A DNA stretch of 64,000 bases, from NCBI RefSeq assembly GCF_963583255.1, contig NC_084807.1:1998872-2062871 (forward strand). The letters run 5' to 3'. Positions 59,755-64,000 of this stretch are shown in pieces; the stretch's first letter is position 1; each line of letters begins with the position of its first letter. A program made the translations under genes and the position numbers. This DNA comes from Pyrus communis (Eukaryota > Streptophyta > Magnoliopsida > Rosales > Rosaceae). Below the pieces are notes generated by a model, which had not been told where the DNA came from, ran no database searches, and was given only the letters and a program-made list of their open reading frames with translations.

Positions 59755-59882
59755 TTATATTCACACACATCAAATTACTTCTCCCACATCATTTTAATTT
59801 TTTTAATATTTTCTACACATCAATAACACTTGATAGAAAAATATTAAAAAATTAAAAAGATGTGGAGAAAGTAATTTGGGAC
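59755..59882. mobile_element. Hairpin MITE between the annexin genes
   Basis: The two halves are near-perfect complements: 'tcacacacatcaaattactt' pairs with 'aagtaatttgggacgtgtga', and 'ttttaatttttttaatattt' with 'aatattaaaaaattaaaa'. Arms are about 60 bases with almost no loop. Confidence 0.75.
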
Positions 59883-61137
59883 GTGTGATTATAATATTAC
59901 TTTGTTCAATAGTTTAGGAACCACATGTGATCCATGCATATATAGGACAATTAGAGAAGATGTTCATCACATGATTCCCAAACAACCATTAAAGAGTCTC
60001 ATGCATAAATAATTCAGGATATATTTCACATCAAATCCTTACCTGGATAGTTGGCCATAATAATATCTAATTTAAATTCATGGCAAGCACGATATAAGTT
60101 GTTCGAATTATTTATTTTTGCTAGACGGATTTCCCTTCGAGAAAAGGCATGCGTCGTGTATGTGTTGTGTGTGCGCACATGGGAACTAAGACACGAAAGC
60201 ATTGAGTTGTTAACAATATGTCAGTGGTCACCAACAAATTTTTAACTTGTAAGTTGTCACATTTATCACATTAGGGAGTCTTATAATACACCTTCCATCT
60301 TTGTGTGTCTACACTTGTTGAAACAAAATTATCTATAACACCAAATATATATAATTATATATTATATATGTTATTATTCTTTTTCATTCAACATCACAAC
60401 ACACTTTCATACGTGAAAAATACATTAAATACACAAGACTGGACGATATTAGCACTAAGATGATTGCACCTTTTAGTATAAGATTAAAATATAGATGACA
60501 AATTTAATGTGTGAGTGAAAAAGAAATAGGAGGTGAGCATAGTAACACTCTAACATAATTGCACGTATTAGGCTTTTCCTAAATATTTTATTAATATTTT
60601 TTTTTGGGTATAATTTTTTTTCTTCTTATGATGGTATATGCATTTCTTTACATTCAAATTAAAGAATTCGAATTTTAACCCAATTTGGGTATAAGTTGTT
60701 CTACCCGTTAAGGTGTAACTTCTTTTCAAAATCAAGTTCACTATTAAAGATATTATTCATCTCACGAATAAAAGTTTTTATAAATATCGTTCTCACATAT
60801 TTTTTGAGTGGCCAATATGACAATAAATGCAATAACTGAAATTGGGCTTCAATGTATTTCATAATAAATGTATTTGGTTTTCACCGTTTCATAGTTTTGT
60901 CAATAAATACGGTATTATGACTACATTTTATTAAAATCTCTAGAGAATCGTCGTTGAGATTTCAACTCGTTAAAAAAAAAAAAAATTGTAAAAAATGCAT
61001 TAAATTCTAAACAGTGTTGTAATTTTATATGTGAACATCATTGAATATGAAAATAGAGTCCTGAATGGTTATGACACAATTATTGTGATTCAATCTTGAC
61101 CCTTTTCCCATCACTCTTTCACCACTCAATTGATTTA

Positions 61138-61293
61138 AGAGAAATGTAAACAATACTTTTTAAAAAAATGAACATTTCATAGATTCTCTGTCACTTCATG
61201 TTTTTTATATAATATTTTATAATGTTAGTACAAGAATTAACGTTAAACTGTGAGGTGAAGAGAACCTATAAAGAGTCCTCTTAGCATTCCTCT
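61138..61293. mobile_element. MITE, 'GAGAAATGYTAAG' family, copy e
   Basis: The left end 'agagaaatgtaaac' and right end 'gagtcctcttagcattcctct' are inverted. The core 'taatattttataatgttag' is diagnostic. It lies about 330 bases upstream of the annexin D4 start codon. Confidence 0.6.
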
Positions 61294-61568
61294 TTATTTG
61301 AAGGCAAAATCAAAATTTTAGGGGTGAAAACCATGGGAATTAAAATATACACCATATCTGCGGCTAAAGATGCACGGTTTAGAAACGCCACATGAATAAA
61401 TGACACATATTTACACTTATATAAATTTGTAAAATACGACTACGTCTGTTTCATTGCCGTTTAATCAATTCCTTACATCTCATTACTATACAGTGTAATG
61501 ACTTATAATATAGCTAAAGTTACTAAAGTACCCTTGACTCGAAATGACAAATATAACTTTTCGGTTTC

Positions 61569-61575
61569 ATATATA
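61569..61575 (+). promoter_or_regulatory. Candidate TATA box for annexin D4
   Basis: TATATAA lies about 55 bases upstream of the ATG at 61627, so the leader would be only about 25 bases, short but possible. Confidence 0.4.
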
Positions 61576-61626
61576 ATGCGGCACGGCAAGAAGATCTCTA
61601 TCAACAGAATCAACACAGACAAGACA

Positions 61627-63929
61627 ATGGCTCTCACTCCTGAGCTGCAAACTCTCACCAAGGCTTTCTCAGGTTCCCTCTAAATAATAATTTTCCTCTA
61701 TTTCATTTTATCATTTCAATCTCAACGTGTTAATTCTCTTACAATTACGATTTGTTTTCGTTAATTCTCTTACAATTACAATTTGCTTACGTTCCAATTT
61801 TAATTCTTCTAATTCTTTAGAGTGATTTTTCTTTTATTCAAATTTTTTTTTTCTTAGTGAATTAGTCAATCACATGTACGTGAATTAAATTGATTTTCCC
61901 CATTTGCTTAATTTTACAGCTGAAAACAGCTAAGTATATCAAGAACATTCACCCTTCAGGTCCCAGTTCGATTTCCGCCACTCCAATATTGTTTGTAAAA
62001 ACAAAAATTTACAGTTTATGGACTAATCTTTTGTTGCTACAAAAACTCAGTTCTTCCACAATTTTATATCAAATAGTAATTTTTAGACTTCGCATTTGGA
62101 TTCCTTTTTATCCCAATTCCTTCTCATTCTGATATGAAGTAAATATATAAACACATCATAGTGGAATTCGTAGTTAATTAGACGTGAATATGAGTTTTTC
62201 ACTTGTCTTATTAAAATTAGTGATAAAGAGGTTGTATTAATTAATTAATTAAATAAAATAATATATGTTAATTTAACTGAGGCAGGACTTGGAGTTGATG
62301 AGAAGGCACTGGTAGCAATATTGGGAAAATCGCATCCTGAGGAAAGGCAATCCTTCAGGAAAGCAACAACTCCCCACTTTTTCAAGGAAGATGAACGTTC
62401 CTTCGAGCGCTGGGATGATCACCATATCAAGCTTCTAAAGCATGAGTTCTTGCGTTTTAAGGTAACTTTCTGGTCGTTTTATTTTATCTTATTCTTAAGG
62501 TATTTTCATTTTAATTTTCTTAAGCTGCATCTTAATTCCAAATCCCTCAACTCTGATAGAGGCAGATTCGAATCTGAGACCTCTTATTTATTTGCCAAGA
62601 AGAGATTATTTATCAACCGAACCAAACCAACTGTGCACTCCCTCAGTGTAATTCACTCTTGGAACAATTATTGGTTTCACTTCTAATTGTCATTCCAAAT
62701 TTGGTTAGATATGTCTGTATGTCTGTTGTGGTGTCCTACCAATGTATCTAACATGCTTGCACAACTTGATAAAGCTAGAAAAGAAAAAAAATGCTAATAA
62801 GAACACACACTAGTTTATCTCTCTGTTGGACGTCCGCCCTTTATTAAAAATAGATTGACGATAACACGTTGATACTAAATCAATAACAAAGCGATATTGA
62901 CAACTATCAACATGTTATTGATACTAATCAACACATTATTGCAAATCTGTCCTTTCAAAAGGGCGCGCGGCAGCCCCATAATCTCATTTGGTAAACTAAA
63001 GTCATGTTTGCATGTGTGAATTATTCATAGTCCAATAATTTGACTTATAACATTAGTCTAATAAGAAACATTAGTCTTCAAATTTGTGCATAATGATGAG
63101 AATAGGAGTGATGATGTTCTTTATTATGAATTTTGTCAGAATGCTGTGGTCCTATGGACAATGCATCCATGGGAAAGAGATGCTCGTTTGGCAAAGGAGG
63201 CCTTGAAGAAAGGTCCAGAATCATATGGTATTCTTGTTGAGATTACATGCACGAGATCGTCCGAGGAGCTATTAGGAGCTAGGAAGGCCTACCATTCCCT
63301 CTTTGATCACTCCATTGAAGAAGATGTTGCCTACCACATTGATGGCCCTGAAGGCAAGGTAAATTTCATCTTCCATACTCAGCACTTGCATGTTGTCTCT
63401 TAGTTTTCTTTCGTTTGTGGGATAATAGTGCCTATTTGATAATTGTGACCTGAGATAGATCGAAGTGAGAATTGAGAAATATGGGCCTTGTACTTCGTTG
63501 GTTTTTTTTTTTTTTTTCAATTTTATTGCACGACTATTGCACAAAGATAAGGTTTAAAAACTACACGTAATGAGTCATTTGAAATTCATTTATTTTCTTC
63601 ATTTTCTTCGTATTCGGACCTTGAGCATATGAATTGTAATATGTGTGTGTAGGAAATGAATATGTGAAGGCATTTAACTGGTGTTTCGTTTTCATTTTGT
63701 CCAGCTCTTGGTTGCTCTTGTGAGTTCCTATAGGTATGAAGGAACAAAGGTTAAGGATGACACTGCAAAATCTGAGGCCAAAACACTTGTTAATGCCATT
63801 AAGGATGTCGATAAGAGGCACCCCAATGAAGATGATGAGGTGATCAGGATACTATCAACAAGGAGCAAGCCCCATCTCAAGGAAGTCTCTAAACACTACA
63901 AGGAAATTTCTGGCCACGACATTGATGAA
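61627..63929 (+). CDS. ANN4: Annexin D4, 5' part (gene runs off the window)
   Basis: Four exons seen: 61627-61672, 62286-62461, 63140-63358 and 63705-63929, in phase (phase 1 after exon 1, then phase 0), with a good donor (GAA|GTATGT) at the end of exon 4. About 222 residues are present. They start MALTPELQTLTKAFSG, close to the start of Arabidopsis ANN4, and continue with LGVDEKALVAILGKSHPEER. The second repeat has AVVLWTMHPWERDARL and CTRSSEELLGARKAYHSLFDHS. The third begins LLVALVSSYRYEG. The repeat I calcium loop has GVD instead of GTD, as in the ANN4 type. The remainder, including repeat IV and the stop, lies beyond 64000. Arabidopsis ANN4 is reported in osmotic and ABA signalling together with ANN1. 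Confidence 0.88.
62530..62665 (-). mobile_element. Possible SINE in annexin D4 intron 2
   Basis: On the minus strand 'gaggtctcagattcgaatctgcc' contains a box-B-like core, preceded by 'gttggtttggttcggttg', which could be box A. This is weaker than the other SINE calls. Confidence 0.35.
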
Positions 63930-64000
63930 GTATGTATATAAGGTCCAAAGAGAAACGTTTAACTGCCTAGCTAATTCTTTGAACTTTTCTTGGCCTACTT

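Larger units (their letters stand above)
56636..61626. other. Intergenic region between the divergent annexin genes
   Basis: Five kilobases with no coding gene. It should contain the promoters of both annexins at its ends. Inside are two SINEs (57715-57907 plus, 57955-58102 minus), two MITEs of the GAGAAATG family (58573, 61138), a 'cacgtgttagg' repeat copy (58865-58960) and a strong hairpin MITE (59755-59882). The interval 60000-61100 is AT-rich with nothing recognisable. Confidence 0.5.

Noticed and set aside
1..64000. CRISPR arrays, operons, phage or bacterial plasmid features
   Set aside because: Introns, SINEs, MITEs and plant gene families show this is plant nuclear DNA; regularly spaced repeats here are microsatellites or transposons.

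Overview
This is plant nuclear DNA from a eudicot: AT-rich, with long intergenic stretches, short AT-rich GT-AG introns, tRNA-derived SINEs and many small inverted-repeat transposons. The gene families and repeat families (the 'gagttttaacg' MITE, the 'ggatccgccac' hAT-like ends, the 'cctaggcg' element) look most like Rosaceae, probably apple or pear. That assignment is from memory, not from a search.

Layout. 0-5 kb: possible last exon of an upstream gene, then a mostly non-coding region with a G-rich tandem repeat and a possible Helitron 3' end. 6.7-9.8 kb (-): armadillo-repeat protein resembling PUB43/44-type U-box ligases but without the U-box. 9.8-18 kb: gene-free, full of MITEs, with a SINE, a 1.8 kb element with ~430 bp inverted arms and an 80 bp (TA)n tract. 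18.1-24.0 kb (+): ten-exon OSCA/CSC1-type osmosensitive calcium channel with a transposon in intron 6. 26.1-27.2 kb (-): secreted Lys/Pro-rich cell-wall protein whose signal peptide lies on its own exon. 30.6-31.9 kb (-): intronless Shewanella-like protein phosphatase (SLP2). 32-35.2 kb: TIR element and a decayed Ty1/copia element with a hairpin between its pieces. 35.6-46.6 kb (+): LRR receptor-kinase cluster, consisting of a kinase-only pseudogene split by a hAT-like element, a tandem array of promoter plus signal-peptide fragments, and one intact LRR-XII (EFR/Xa21-like) receptor kinase. 49.3-53.8 kb (+): Integrator subunit 9. 54.1-56.6 kb (-): annexin D3. 61.6 kb to the window end (+): 5' part of annexin D4.

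The protein-coding genes have no evident common pathway. The meaningful pairings are ANN3/ANN4, a divergent neighbouring pair that also neighbour each other in Arabidopsis, and the receptor-kinase cluster, which shows local duplication and decay typical of immune-receptor loci. All multi-exon models were joined by hand from GT/AG boundaries and reading-frame continuity. Every joined model has a length divisible by three and no internal stop. I see no clearly new biological system. The most unusual items are the repeated signal-peptide/promoter fragments, the U-box-less ARM protein, the large inverted-repeat element and several long hairpins that could yield small RNAs.
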